A stretch of DNA of 14,048 bases from an uncultured Collinsella sp. (GTDB lineage Bacteria > Actinomycetota > Coriobacteriia > Coriobacteriales > Coriobacteriaceae). The stretch spans positions 1 through 14,048 of the forward strand of contig UROO01000044.1 of NCBI GenBank assembly GCA_900549555.1, written 5' to 3'. The number at the start of each line of letters is the position of its first letter. Within the stretch, counting starts at the first letter, position 1. The position numbers were made by a program, and so were the translations under genes. A model generated the notes under the pieces. It was not told where the DNA came from and made no database searches. It was given only the letters and a program-made list of their open reading frames with translations. Of this stretch, positions 1 to 6,627 are shown piece after piece.

Positions 1-234
1 GCGCTGACTGGGGGTAAGGTGCTGAATAAGTGCGAGCGTCTCCTCGTCCTTGGCCTTGGGGTTGAGCAGCTTGTCGATGCCGCCGACCGCCTGCATCACG
101 CTCGTGAGCTCGCCCTTGCTCATCTCCTTTTCCTTAAGGTCAATAAACTGCACCTTAATGCGGCGCTCCTTAAAATAGCGCTGGGCCTTCTTGGTATCGA
201 AAGACTTTTTGGTGCCAAAAATTTGCACGTTCAC
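1..234 (-). CDS. ArsC/Spx-fold (YffB-like) protein, 3' end outside window
   Basis: Partial: 78 N-terminal codons are visible and the gene runs off the left edge. The start is GTG at 234-232, because an in-frame TAA lies immediately upstream and a GGGAG ribosome site sits 7 nt before it. The N-terminus IFGTKKSFDTKKA, followed by a helix and the KVQFIDLKEKEMSKGEL segment, is the thioredoxin-like N-terminal pattern of the ArsC/YffB/Spx family. Members act as glutaredoxin- or thioredoxin-linked reductases or as RNA-polymerase-binding regulators. Residue 11 is Ser (TCT) where arsenate-reductase-type members have the nucleophilic Cys, so a classical arsenate reductase is doubtful. It lies 15 nt after the oxidoreductase stop and is probably co-transcribed with it. 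Family assignment is fairly sure; function is not. Confidence 0.8.
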   Translation of the reverse strand, partial: MNVQIFGTKKSFDTKKAQRYFKERRIKVQFIDLKEKEMSKGELTSVMQAVGGIDKLLNPKAKDEETLALIQHLTPSQR

Positions 235-249
235 TTATCGGCTCCCGTT

Positions 250-873
250 CTAACGAATGAAGTTGGTGCGGGCGCGATCGCCTTCGGGGGCTTTGATGCC
301 GGCGGCCTGTCCTGCCTCGATGCAGCGAAGGAGCCAGGCCATGTTTTTGCCGATGTTTCGCATGGTGGCCAGGCCCTCGGCGTCCTGGGCGGCCTCGCCC
401 GGCATGGCACCAAAGACGTTGTTCCAGTACGTGGAGGCCACCACGGGCATCTGGTTGATAGTGAAGTACTTATTGAGTACATCGAACGTGGTCGACGTGC
501 CGCCGCGCCGGGCGACGGCGACCGCGGCGCCGGGCTTGTGCTCAAAGGCATGCCCGCCTGCATAGAATGCGCGGTCGAGAGCCGAGAGGATGCGTCCGCT
601 GGGATGCGCATAATAGACGGGGGAGCCAAAGACAAAGCCATCTGCCTGCTCGGCGGCAGCGATGAGCTCGTTCACCACGTCATCGTCAAAGGTGCAGCGA
701 CCGCCAAGTTTGCCACACTGGCCGCAACCGATGCAATCGCGAATGGGCTTGGCGCCCAGCTGAAACACTTCGGTATCAATGCCTTCGGTATTGAGCTGCT
801 CGGCGACTTCGGCGAGTGCGCGGGCGGTGTTGCCGTTTGCCTTGGGACTGCCATTGACCAAAAGAACCTTCAT
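250..873 (-). CDS. flavodoxin-fold NAD(P)H-dependent oxidoreductase (NADPH-dependent FMN reductase family)
   Basis: 207 aa. The N-terminus MKVLLVNGSPKANGNT is the FMN phosphate-binding loop of the FMN-reductase/flavodoxin-like fold, and GSPVYY (residues 83-88) is the second flavin-contact loop. Residues 47-60 hold a cysteine cluster, CxxCxxC plus a fourth Cys at 60, as in iron-sulfur flavoproteins and related flavodoxin-family reductases; whether it binds a cluster cannot be seen. It is a cytosolic protein likely to reduce flavin, quinone or nitro compounds. I chose ATG 873 because AGGGAG lies 6 nt upstream; GTG 876 is also open but only 3 nt from that site. It is first in a two-gene unit with the ArsC-like gene, suggesting a redox or thiol-stress role, which is inference. 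Confidence 0.85.
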   Translation of the reverse strand: MKVLLVNGSPKANGNTARALAEVAEQLNTEGIDTEVFQLGAKPIRDCIGCGQCGKLGGRCTFDDDVVNELIAAAEQADGFVFGSPVYYAHPSGRILSALDRAFYAGGHAFEHKPGAAVAVARRGGTSTTFDVLNKYFTINQMPVVASTYWNNVFGAMPGEAAQDAEGLATMRNIGKNMAWLLRCIEAGQAAGIKAPEGDRARTNFIR

Positions 874-910
874 CACAAACTCCCTCTGCTGTTGGTGACT
901 TCTGCAGAGG

Positions 911-919
911 ATTATCGCA
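911..919 (-). promoter_or_regulatory. candidate extended -10 promoter for the oxidoreductase/ArsC-like unit
   Basis: On the minus strand this reads TGCGATAAT, an extended -10 (TGn + GATAAT), about 38 nt upstream of the oxidoreductase start. No convincing -35 box lies 16-18 nt further upstream, which is acceptable for an extended -10 promoter. It falls within the 75-bp spacer after the upstream GGDEF gene, where I see no terminator hairpin. Confidence 0.4.
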
Positions 920-947
920 CGATGGGGGAGGCGGTGCGGGCGCGGTG

Positions 948-2477
948 CTAATCCAGTTTGGTACCTGGCACCTGCACGGCTTTACCGAGCAACGCTTTGA
1001 GCTCGTTCAAAATGGAAACGGGCTGTCGATCGACAGCGTCCAGATGAAGCGTCGCCACACGAATGGGCGGCTGATATTCAAGCGAGCCGATGAGCACGGG
1101 AGAACCCAGGAACCGCTCGATTTCGTCTGCGATCGCGTCGGTCTCTTCGGGATCAAAGTCGTCGAAAAGCGCCACGAATGTCGGCCCCGTCGAGCGGAAC
1201 AAGCGACCCTTGCCGCGCGAACAGTCCATGAGGCAGGCGGCGCTTTCGGCGAGCACGCGGTCGCCTGCATCGAATCCAAAGCGGGCATTGACTTCGGCGA
1301 TATCGTCGACCTTAATGGCAATAAAGCCTGCCTCGCGCGCCACGCGGCGCATCTCTCCAATAGCGTTGACCAGCGCGTGGACATCGCCCAGGCCCGTTAC
1401 CGAGTCGGTCGTATCTGCCAAGCTTCGGTTGATGATAATGCCCACATACATGCTGGGCTCGGTATCGGTGCCGTCCAAACGGTAGCCCGTGCAGTCGCAA
1501 AGCACGTATTTTCCGGTGGCATCCATTACGCGATACTGCATGTAATGGAAGTGCCACGTGCCGTTTATCACCATGTCGAGCTCGGCGCGTACGTTGTCGC
1601 GGTCCTCGGGATGAACGCGGGCGAGCCACATGTCGAGTGAGTTAAAGGGGTGCTGGGAGGGCAGGTCAAAATCGCGCACGGCGTTAACCGACCATTGCGA
1701 TTCTCCCGTATCGAGGTTAAGGATGAACGGATAGCGTGTCTCGGAGCTCATGGAGATCGCTTGGAACACCCGGTCGTTGCAGGGAAGCTGATCGACGATT
1801 GGGCGTTGCGGCGCGTCATTGTCTTTCGGTTGCTGCACACGATGCATAAGCTTATAGCGATACATCTTGCGATCGGCATCCATCGTCATCTGGCGACGCG
1901 TGTCGCCGGCAAGTGGATCGACGCGCGAGCAGCCAAAGCTAAAGCTGGCGATCATGGGCGCCTTGCCACCTGAGCTCGCCTCGATCAGCCCGGCACGTAC
2001 CCGCTCCAAGCGCTGCTCGAGTTCGGTCTCGTTTGCGGAGAGCGAGATAAGCACAAACTCGTCTCCACCGATACGGAACAGCATCTCATCGTGCTTCATG
2101 GTTTCGGAGAGCGTGCGGCAGATGCTCAGAATATAGCGATTGCCTTCGGCGTGGCCAAACCTATCATTGCAATGTTTGAGATGGTCGATGTCAATATAGG
2201 CGCAGGTGAAGGGGTCACCTTTGTGCCAGAGTTGCTCGACGTGACGGTCGAGTCCGCCGCGGTTGCCCAAGTTGGTGAGCGGGTCGATATAGGCGTTGCT
2301 CTCAAGCAGCCGGCGCTCTTGTTGCAGGATGGCATGCGTCTTTTGCAGTTGCTCGCCAACGGCGCGCAGCTCAGCAGGCAGCGCGGCAACATCGAGTTCG
2401 GCGGTCGAGATGCCATTCGCAAGTCGCTGAAGATAGGCAATAATCGATTGCTCGCCCAGGCGATATGACTCGTTCAT
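948..2477 (-). CDS. GGDEF-PAS-GGDEF(degenerate) diguanylate cyclase
   Basis: 509 aa, no transmembrane segment or signal peptide, so likely cytosolic. The order is: an N-terminal helical region (1-60); a GGDEF domain (about 64-215) with DPLTNLGNR, the metal-site segment YIDIDHLKHCND and an intact RIGGDEF at 135-141; a PAS_3-like sensor (about 235-355) with a WxARVHPEDR segment; and a second GGDEF-fold domain (about 360-500) whose signature is lost (FRSTGPTFV). The first domain should make cyclic di-GMP. The inhibitory RxxD site is missing: KHDE occupies that position. Start ATG 2477 follows a near-perfect anti-16S match; an earlier in-frame ATG at 2504 has none. It is a paralogue of the gene ending at 4072, with the same domain order. 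The degenerate domain may bind ligand or mediate dimerisation (inference). Confidence 0.9.
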   Translation of the reverse strand: MNESYRLGEQSIIAYLQRLANGISTAELDVAALPAELRAVGEQLQKTHAILQQERRLLESNAYIDPLTNLGNRGGLDRHVEQLWHKGDPFTCAYIDIDHLKHCNDRFGHAEGNRYILSICRTLSETMKHDEMLFRIGGDEFVLISLSANETELEQRLERVRAGLIEASSGGKAPMIASFSFGCSRVDPLAGDTRRQMTMDADRKMYRYKLMHRVQQPKDNDAPQRPIVDQLPCNDRVFQAISMSSETRYPFILNLDTGESQWSVNAVRDFDLPSQHPFNSLDMWLARVHPEDRDNVRAELDMVINGTWHFHYMQYRVMDATGKYVLCDCTGYRLDGTDTEPSMYVGIIINRSLADTTDSVTGLGDVHALVNAIGEMRRVAREAGFIAIKVDDIAEVNARFGFDAGDRVLAESAACLMDCSRGKGRLFRSTGPTFVALFDDFDPEETDAIADEIERFLGSPVLIGSLEYQPPIRVATLHLDAVDRQPVSILNELKALLGKAVQVPGTKLD

Positions 2478-2480
2478 GAT

Positions 2481-2493
2481 GGATAACCTCCTT
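2481..2493 (-). promoter_or_regulatory. very strong ribosome binding site for the GGDEF-PAS gene
   Basis: The minus strand reads AAGGAGGTTATCC, which matches the complement of the 16S rRNA 3' end over 13 nt with one mismatch. It lies close to ATG 2477 and fixes the start there, and it contrasts with the paralogue at 5322, which has no recognisable site. Confidence 0.75.
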
Positions 2494-2515
2494 GGGCGGA
2501 ACAACGGTTTGTATC

Positions 2516-2546
2516 ATATCCCCAATTCGGTTTGAACTGGGGATAT
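2516..2546. repeat. 12-bp inverted repeat, 7-nt loop, between the two c-di-GMP genes
   Basis: The arms ATATCCCCAATT (2516-2527) and AACTGGGGATAT (2535-2546) pair at 11 of 12 positions, the twelfth being a possible G-U. It lies between the EAL stop (2605) and the next gene's start (2477). No T-run follows on either strand, so it is not a standard intrinsic terminator. It could be a protein-binding site, an RNA hairpin protecting or separating transcripts, or part of a promoter region: TATGAT overlaps its end on the minus strand. Confidence 0.6.
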
Positions 2547-2604
2547 AAGTTAGCTAATGGAGACAAATGCCCCCTTCGGCGGTGGCGTTTTGCGCGCGAG
2601 CGTA

Positions 2605-3828
2605 TCAGTTATTATTGCCGCCATCGAGCAATGCCTCAAAATCCTTCGCCGGCATGGGGCGGTAGTAGAGGAAGCCCTGAGCGTAGCGGGCGCCCATTTG
2701 TCGTAGCATGTTCGCCTGCTCATTTGTCTCGACGCCTTCGATTACAATGGGCAGATGGAGCGACTGCGCCATCTCGAGCATCGATGACACGATCTGCGCG
2801 CTGCGGCCTTGATCGCGGTCGGTGGGCACAAAGGTGCGGTCGAGCTTGATGACGTCGACGTTGACGTTCTTGAGCATCGCGAGCGTGGACTGACCGGTGC
2901 CAAAATCGTCCATATAGGTCGAGAAGCCGCGGGTGTGCAAGTCGGCTGTCAGTTTGTCCACGGCTTCGGACTCTCCCGTATAAGCCGTCTCGGTGATCTC
3001 GATGCGCATGAGCTCGGGCGGCAGGTTGTATTGGGCGGCGAGCGATCCCATATGCTCGGCAACGTCGCAGGCAAGAATGTCCACGCGAGACACATTAAGC
3101 GAGACCGGAACCACGCGAAGACCGCGATCGAGACGCTCGCGAAGCCATATGGCGACACCCTGCCAAATGTACTTGTCGAGCGTCACCACAAAGCCGCTTT
3201 CCTCGAGTGCGGGGATAAACGTTGCGGGCGAAATGAGAGAGCCGTCCTTGTCAATCCAGCGCGTAAGTGCCTCGGCGCCAATGATCTCGCCGGTTTCCAT
3301 GTCGACCTGGGGCTGCAGGTAGTACGTGATGCGGCCATTTGAGAGCGCGTACTGGAACTCGGTCAGCGTGCGGTGGAACGCAATCTCGTGTTCATATTCT
3401 TCGGGGCGGAAAATAGCAATGCGCTCCTTGAAGTCGTTTTTGGCGCGTCGATTGGTAAACATGGCCTTTGCCTGCGCATCGATGGTGATCTCCTCATTGG
3501 AGTCGATGGGGTAAATGCCCATGGACGGCCAAAAACCTACGCCGTCATCATGCCTGGCTACTGCCTCGCGAACGCGGTTGTAGATTTGATGGACGGTGAT
3601 GTGCTTAAAGGGGATGAGTACGCAAAAGTCATCTTGGCCCCAGTACCCTGCGACGCCCATGTCGGCATTCTCGATGTCCTTGAGGACCGTGCCCACATCG
3701 GCGAGTACGCGGTCGCCCTCGGCCTGGCCGTGCCATTCATTAAACAGGCGCATGTGACCCATGTCGACGGTGGCGATGCACCAGGTGTCGTCGCGCCTTG
3801 CCTCGAGAAATGCGTTGGCGCGCCGCAT
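2605..3828 (-). CDS. GGDEF(degenerate)-EAL phosphodiesterase fragment, downstream part of the amber-split gene
   Basis: 407 aa if translation starts at ATG 3828, which has no ribosome site and lies inside the GGDEF fold, after the DSLTGLYR opening that is encoded upstream. The domain order is a degenerate GGDEF domain (GYWGQDDF at 61-68) and a full EAL domain (about 150-400). All usual c-di-GMP phosphodiesterase residues are visible: E186 in EAL, N245, E277, D307-D308 in DDFGTG, K328, E364 and Q384. The chemistry is therefore probably intact: hydrolysis of c-di-GMP to pGpG. The frame stays open upstream from 3828 to the TAG at 4072-4074, with no ATG, GTG or TTG in between. I think this is the C-terminal half of one gene and not an independent gene. 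It stops at TGA 2605-2607. Confidence 0.8.
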   Translation of the reverse strand: MRRANAFLEARRDDTWCIATVDMGHMRLFNEWHGQAEGDRVLADVGTVLKDIENADMGVAGYWGQDDFCVLIPFKHITVHQIYNRVREAVARHDDGVGFWPSMGIYPIDSNEEITIDAQAKAMFTNRRAKNDFKERIAIFRPEEYEHEIAFHRTLTEFQYALSNGRITYYLQPQVDMETGEIIGAEALTRWIDKDGSLISPATFIPALEESGFVVTLDKYIWQGVAIWLRERLDRGLRVVPVSLNVSRVDILACDVAEHMGSLAAQYNLPPELMRIEITETAYTGESEAVDKLTADLHTRGFSTYMDDFGTGQSTLAMLKNVNVDVIKLDRTFVPTDRDQGRSAQIVSSMLEMAQSLHLPIVIEGVETNEQANMLRQMGARYAQGFLYYRPMPAKDFEALLDGGNNN

Positions 3829-4071
3829 AAACTCGCTGGGTCGATAGAGGCCCGTGAGCGAGTCGATACGTTCGGCGATGGCGCTTTTGCGCTCCGCCTC
3901 GGGTATGGGGAGGCTGTCGTTGGGAACAAGCCCGCCGGCCGTGCGAAGGCGACGGTCGAGTTCGCCTAAAACGGCGGTCGCTTGATGGGTTAAGTGCTCG
4001 TAAAAGGCCGGGACGACAAGGCAGACGGGAGTAATGGTGTCGCCCGCGATTTGAACAGGAGCGAAAACAGC

Positions 4072-4074
4072 CTA
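4072..4074 (-). other. in-frame TAG joining two halves of a c-di-GMP protein
   Basis: The minus strand reads CTT AAA TAG GCT GTT. The frame is open for hundreds of codons on both sides, and the TAG falls inside the second GGDEF fold as judged against the paralogue. No hairpin or other obvious readthrough signal is evident directly after it. Confidence 0.85.
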
Positions 4075-5322
4075 TTTAAGGTGGCGGGTCAGTTGCTCGA
4101 ATGCCTCATGGTCCAAATCGTTGCTGAGCACGACGAACTGGACGCTTCGTGAACGGAAGACCCGGCTTCTGCCGCGGGTGATCGACAGCATGCGGCCTGC
4201 GTATTCGGCAAGCATGTTGTCGACAGCCTCGGCCCCGTAGAGCTCGTTGAGATTCGCCGTGCCACGAATGCGCACCGCTATAAGCCCCGTCTCGCAGCGG
4301 TCGCGACGGCAGGCATCGATAGCGTTGACCAGCATGCGCTGCGTTCCGAGGCCTGTGGCGGCGTCGACGGTTTCGGCAAGCGAGTGGTTGACGAGTTCGC
4401 CGACATAGAGCGAGGGGACATTTCCGTCGCCGTCGATGCGAAACCCGCGAGCACGGCAGAGAACGTAGTCACCCGCGGCATTGCGCATGCGGTACTGCAT
4501 GACGCGGCGGTGTTTGGAGCCGTTAAAGATCTGGTTGATGTCGTTGGCGTAGGCCTCGAGGTCATCGGGATGGACGCGCGTCTTCCAGAAATCGCGGCAG
4601 CTGTCTATGTGCTCCGAAGGAAGACCGAGATCGCGCAAGGCACCTTGCGACCAAAGGGTGCGGTCCTTGTCCAAGTTCTCGATAAAGAAATAACGGCCCT
4701 CGTTGAGCATCGAAAAAGCGTCGAAAATACGATCGCTTATTTCGAAGTCGTCGGCGTGGACTTGCGTAATATTGCGCCGATCGAGGTGCATGGCATGACG
4801 TAGCTTGTAGTCGTACATGCGATGGTCGGCATCGAGTGTCATGCGATTGGAGGCTTCGCCCAGGGCGGGGTCGGCGTGTGCCACTCCGTAGCTAAACGAG
4901 TGGGGCATCTCGGAATCGTTGTTTTTGAGCAGGATCGTTCGGCAGTGTTCCAGACGTTCGGCGAGGTCGTCCTCGGTCGCAATCGTAGATAGGATGGCAA
5001 ACTCGTCGCCGCCTATGCGAAACGCCGCCTCGTCCACTTTCATATACAGTTTGAGATAGAGGCTTACCTGCAAGATATAGCGGTTGCCCTCGTCATGCCC
5101 AAAGACGTCGTTGCAGTGCTTGAGATTGTCGATATCGATGAACGCCATGGTAACGGGGGTGTCCTGCTCCCAGAGCTCCTCGAGGGAACGGGCAAAGCCG
5201 CCACGGTTGCCAAGCCCGGTAAGCTGGTCGGTAAAGGCGGTCCTGATCAGATCCTCCTGACGCTCGAGAAGGTCACGGACGGTCTTTTCGAGCGTTTCGG
5301 TGTAATTGCTGACAGTATCCAT
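4072..5322 (-). CDS. GGDEF-PAS-GGDEF(truncated) diguanylate cyclase, upstream part of the amber-split gene
   Basis: 416 aa. A short N-terminal helix, possibly coiled-coil (1-28), leads into a GGDEF domain (about 30-180) with DQLTGLGNRGG, FIDIDNLKHCND and intact RIGGDEF (102-108). A PAS-like sensor follows (about 195-315; FWKTRVHPDD), then a degenerate GGDEF fold from about 320 that breaks off at 416, in mid-domain. The N-terminal domain should be a working cyclase; its I-site position reads KVDE in place of RxxD. The start ATG 5322 lacks a Shine-Dalgarno sequence. An in-frame TAG sits two codons upstream, so no longer start in this frame is possible. A 19-codon open frame ends at that TAG and may couple translation. 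Domain sequence and order closely follow the 948-2477 paralogue, indicating tandem duplication. The intact ancestor probably also carried the EAL domain downstream. Confidence 0.85.
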   Translation of the reverse strand: MDTVSNYTETLEKTVRDLLERQEDLIRTAFTDQLTGLGNRGGFARSLEELWEQDTPVTMAFIDIDNLKHCNDVFGHDEGNRYILQVSLYLKLYMKVDEAAFRIGGDEFAILSTIATEDDLAERLEHCRTILLKNNDSEMPHSFSYGVAHADPALGEASNRMTLDADHRMYDYKLRHAMHLDRRNITQVHADDFEISDRIFDAFSMLNEGRYFFIENLDKDRTLWSQGALRDLGLPSEHIDSCRDFWKTRVHPDDLEAYANDINQIFNGSKHRRVMQYRMRNAAGDYVLCRARGFRIDGDGNVPSLYVGELVNHSLAETVDAATGLGTQRMLVNAIDACRRDRCETGLIAVRIRGTANLNELYGAEAVDNMLAEYAGRMLSITRGRSRVFRSRSVQFVVLSNDLDHEAFEQLTRHLK

Positions 5323-5645
5323 GTTCTAAGCGGCTTTCTGAAGTCGGAGCGGATTGCGTCGGGCGAGCTCGTTGTGTACACGCATCGTTGCTCAGCGTTT
5401 TGCGTGTATCCAGGCCCCGCCTTGCTGCGTTGTTGGGTTACTTTGCCGGCTAATGTTCGCTGTTGATAACTGCTGAGTAGTATAAACAACAGTGCAAAAT
5501 TATATAGGGGTGCACATGCTGTGGGTGGCTATTATTCGACAAACGGCAGCGCGATGATGCGATGTTCGATAAAAATGCGACTGGGGCGGTATATGTTGAT
5601 GGGTATACTTGTTCCGTTTATATTTGCGGGGACGGAGATGGTCGC
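5323..5645. other. 323-bp divergent intergenic region
   Basis: This spacer separates the minus-strand GGDEF gene from the plus-strand patatin gene. It holds an AT-rich block at 5478-5506. A perfect TATAAT is present on the minus strand at 5499-5504, without a good -35 box, and TATACT is present on the plus strand at 5604-5609, 37 nt before the patatin start, also without a clear -35. A perfect 8-bp inverted repeat, TACACGCA/TGCGTGTA, lies at 5377-5384 and 5401-5408. A short minus-strand frame (5385-5326, 19 codons plus TAG) ends 3 nt before the GGDEF start. I looked for the conserved core of GEMM-type c-di-GMP riboswitches by eye and did not find it. Confidence 0.5.
5377..5408. repeat. 8-bp perfect inverted repeat in the leader of the GGDEF gene
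   Basis: The arms TACACGCA (5377-5384) and TGCGTGTA (5401-5408) flank a 16-nt spacer, about 55 nt upstream of the GGDEF start. On the plus strand the inner CGTTG and CAGCG can extend pairing with one G-U. It might be an operator or a leader hairpin; no T-run follows. Confidence 0.45.
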
Positions 5646-6515
5646 ATGGCACAGCCAACTATGACGCGCACGGTGGGGCTGGCACTCGAGGGAGGCGGCT
5701 ACCGCGGTATGTATACGGCGGGCGTGCTCGAGGTTTGGATGGAGCACGGTTTGACCTGCGACCATATGGTGGGTGTCTCGGCGGGCGCGGCGTTTGGCTA
5801 CAACTTTAAATCGCGTCAGATCGGCCGCGCCATTCGCTATAACAAGGCCTATTGCGCCGATAAACGCTATGCAGGTGTAGTAAGCTGGCTGCGAACTGGC
5901 GATATGTTCAATGCCGATTTTGCCTATCACGAGGTGCCTATCGAGCGCGATCCCATCGACTTGGAGGCGTATCGCGCCTGCCCCATGCGATTTACGTGCG
6001 TGTGTACCGATATCGAGACGGGCAAGGCCGTCTACCATGACCTGCCCTATGGCGACGAGCGGGATATCGAGTGGATCCGGGCATCGTCGGCGATTCCCGT
6101 GGCGACGCGTCCCGTTGCTATTGACGGGCATAAGTATCTGGATGGTGGCGTGGCTGATTCCATTCCCAGTGCATGGCTGTTTGCGCAGGGGTATGACCGC
6201 AATATCGTGGTGCTCACGCAGCCGGCGGGCTTTGTGAAGCAGCCCAACAGCATGATGCCCATGCTACGGCGCGTGTTCCGTCACTACCCGGAGTTTGTCG
6301 CAGCGCTTGAGCATCGGCATGAGGTCTACAATGCCACGCTCGATGACCTGGCACGTCGCGAGGCTGCCGGCGAAATCATTGTGGTGCGGCCGAGCGAATC
6401 GGTGAAGGTGCCGTCGCTATGCCGCGAGCCCGATGAGCTCGAGCGCATCTACCAGGTCGGTCGCCACGATGCGGAGGCGACCTTGCCGGCGCTGGAAGCG
6501 TATCTGGCAGAGTAG
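5646..6515 (+). CDS. patatin-like phospholipase family protein
   Basis: 289 aa. The patatin motifs are in order: the oxyanion-hole loop EGGGYRGMYTAGVL (15-28), the nucleophile elbow GVSAG (43-47, Ser45), and the second catalytic residue in LDGGVADSIP (Asp166). This Ser-Asp dyad makes it a likely lipid acyl hydrolase. Sequence style resembles the YjjU branch of bacterial patatins. No signal peptide or membrane segment is visible, so it is probably cytosolic. The start ATG 5646 follows GGAG at 5634-5637 with an 8-nt gap; the frame is open upstream to ATG 5562 without a ribosome site. It is a single-gene unit that converges on the thiamine operon, with a shared hairpin at 6538-6583. Substrate unknown. 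Confidence 0.88.
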   Translation: MAQPTMTRTVGLALEGGGYRGMYTAGVLEVWMEHGLTCDHMVGVSAGAAFGYNFKSRQIGRAIRYNKAYCADKRYAGVVSWLRTGDMFNADFAYHEVPIERDPIDLEAYRACPMRFTCVCTDIETGKAVYHDLPYGDERDIEWIRASSAIPVATRPVAIDGHKYLDGGVADSIPSAWLFAQGYDRNIVVLTQPAGFVKQPNSMMPMLRRVFRHYPEFVAALEHRHEVYNATLDDLARREAAGEIIVVRPSESVKVPSLCREPDELERIYQVGRHDAEATLPALEAYLAE

Positions 6516-6537
6516 GGCAAACTGCCGTGGACTCGGC

Positions 6538-6583
6538 GGAAAACGCATCCCGGAATGGAGGTCCAAACTGGGATGCGCTTTCC
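6538..6583. terminator. candidate bidirectional terminator between the patatin gene and thiE
   Basis: The 14-nt arms at 6538-6551 and 6570-6583 (GGAAAACGCATCCC against GGGATGCGCTTTCC) pair at 13 of 14 positions around an 18-nt loop. Short T-runs occur in the distal arm on each strand, but no long U-tract follows. It is placed 22 nt after the patatin stop and 45 nt after the thiE stop, as expected for a shared convergent terminator. Confidence 0.6.
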
Positions 6584-6627
6584 ATTGCTAAAGATGTGGG
6601 GCTGCGGATCAGCTGCTCGGCTTATGC

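Larger units (their letters stand above)
2605..5322 (-). pseudogene. amber-interrupted GGDEF-PAS-GGDEF-GGDEF-EAL gene (whole extent)
   Basis: The GGDEF-PAS gene (5322-4072) and the EAL fragment are in the same reading frame, with a single TAG between them. Reading across gives 906 codons including the final stop. The residues after the TAG (AVFAPVQIAGDTITPV and onwards) complete the second GGDEF fold, matching the paralogue's segment SPVLIGSLEYQPPIRV, then lead through a linker to IDSLTGLYR of a third GGDEF-like domain and on to EAL. A one-base change, such as CAG to TAG, would explain it. Possible states are a true nonsense mutation, a population variant, a sequencing error, or programmed readthrough. 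TAG recoding is unlikely because most genes here stop with TAG. Confidence 0.75.

Noticed and set aside
19..951. 310-codon open frame on the plus strand
   Set aside because: It is antisense to the oxidoreductase and ArsC-like genes, shows no family motif, and arises from GC-rich third-position bias.
945..1973. Plus-strand open frames antisense to the GGDEF-PAS gene
   Set aside because: No recognisable domains or ribosome sites; the minus strand carries clear GGDEF and PAS motifs.
4072..4074. Genome-wide reassignment of TAG as a sense codon
   Set aside because: Eight other or co-located genes here end in TAG at sensible protein ends (oxidoreductase, both GGDEF genes, patatin, thiE, HAD, lysR, uraA), so TAG acts as a stop.
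5323..5645. c-di-GMP (GEMM) riboswitch ahead of the GGDEF gene
   Set aside because: I looked for the conserved aptamer core by eye on the minus strand and did not find it.
5532..6131. 199-codon minus-strand frame over the patatin gene
   Set aside because: Antisense shadow; the plus strand has intact GGGYRG, GVSAG and DGG motifs.
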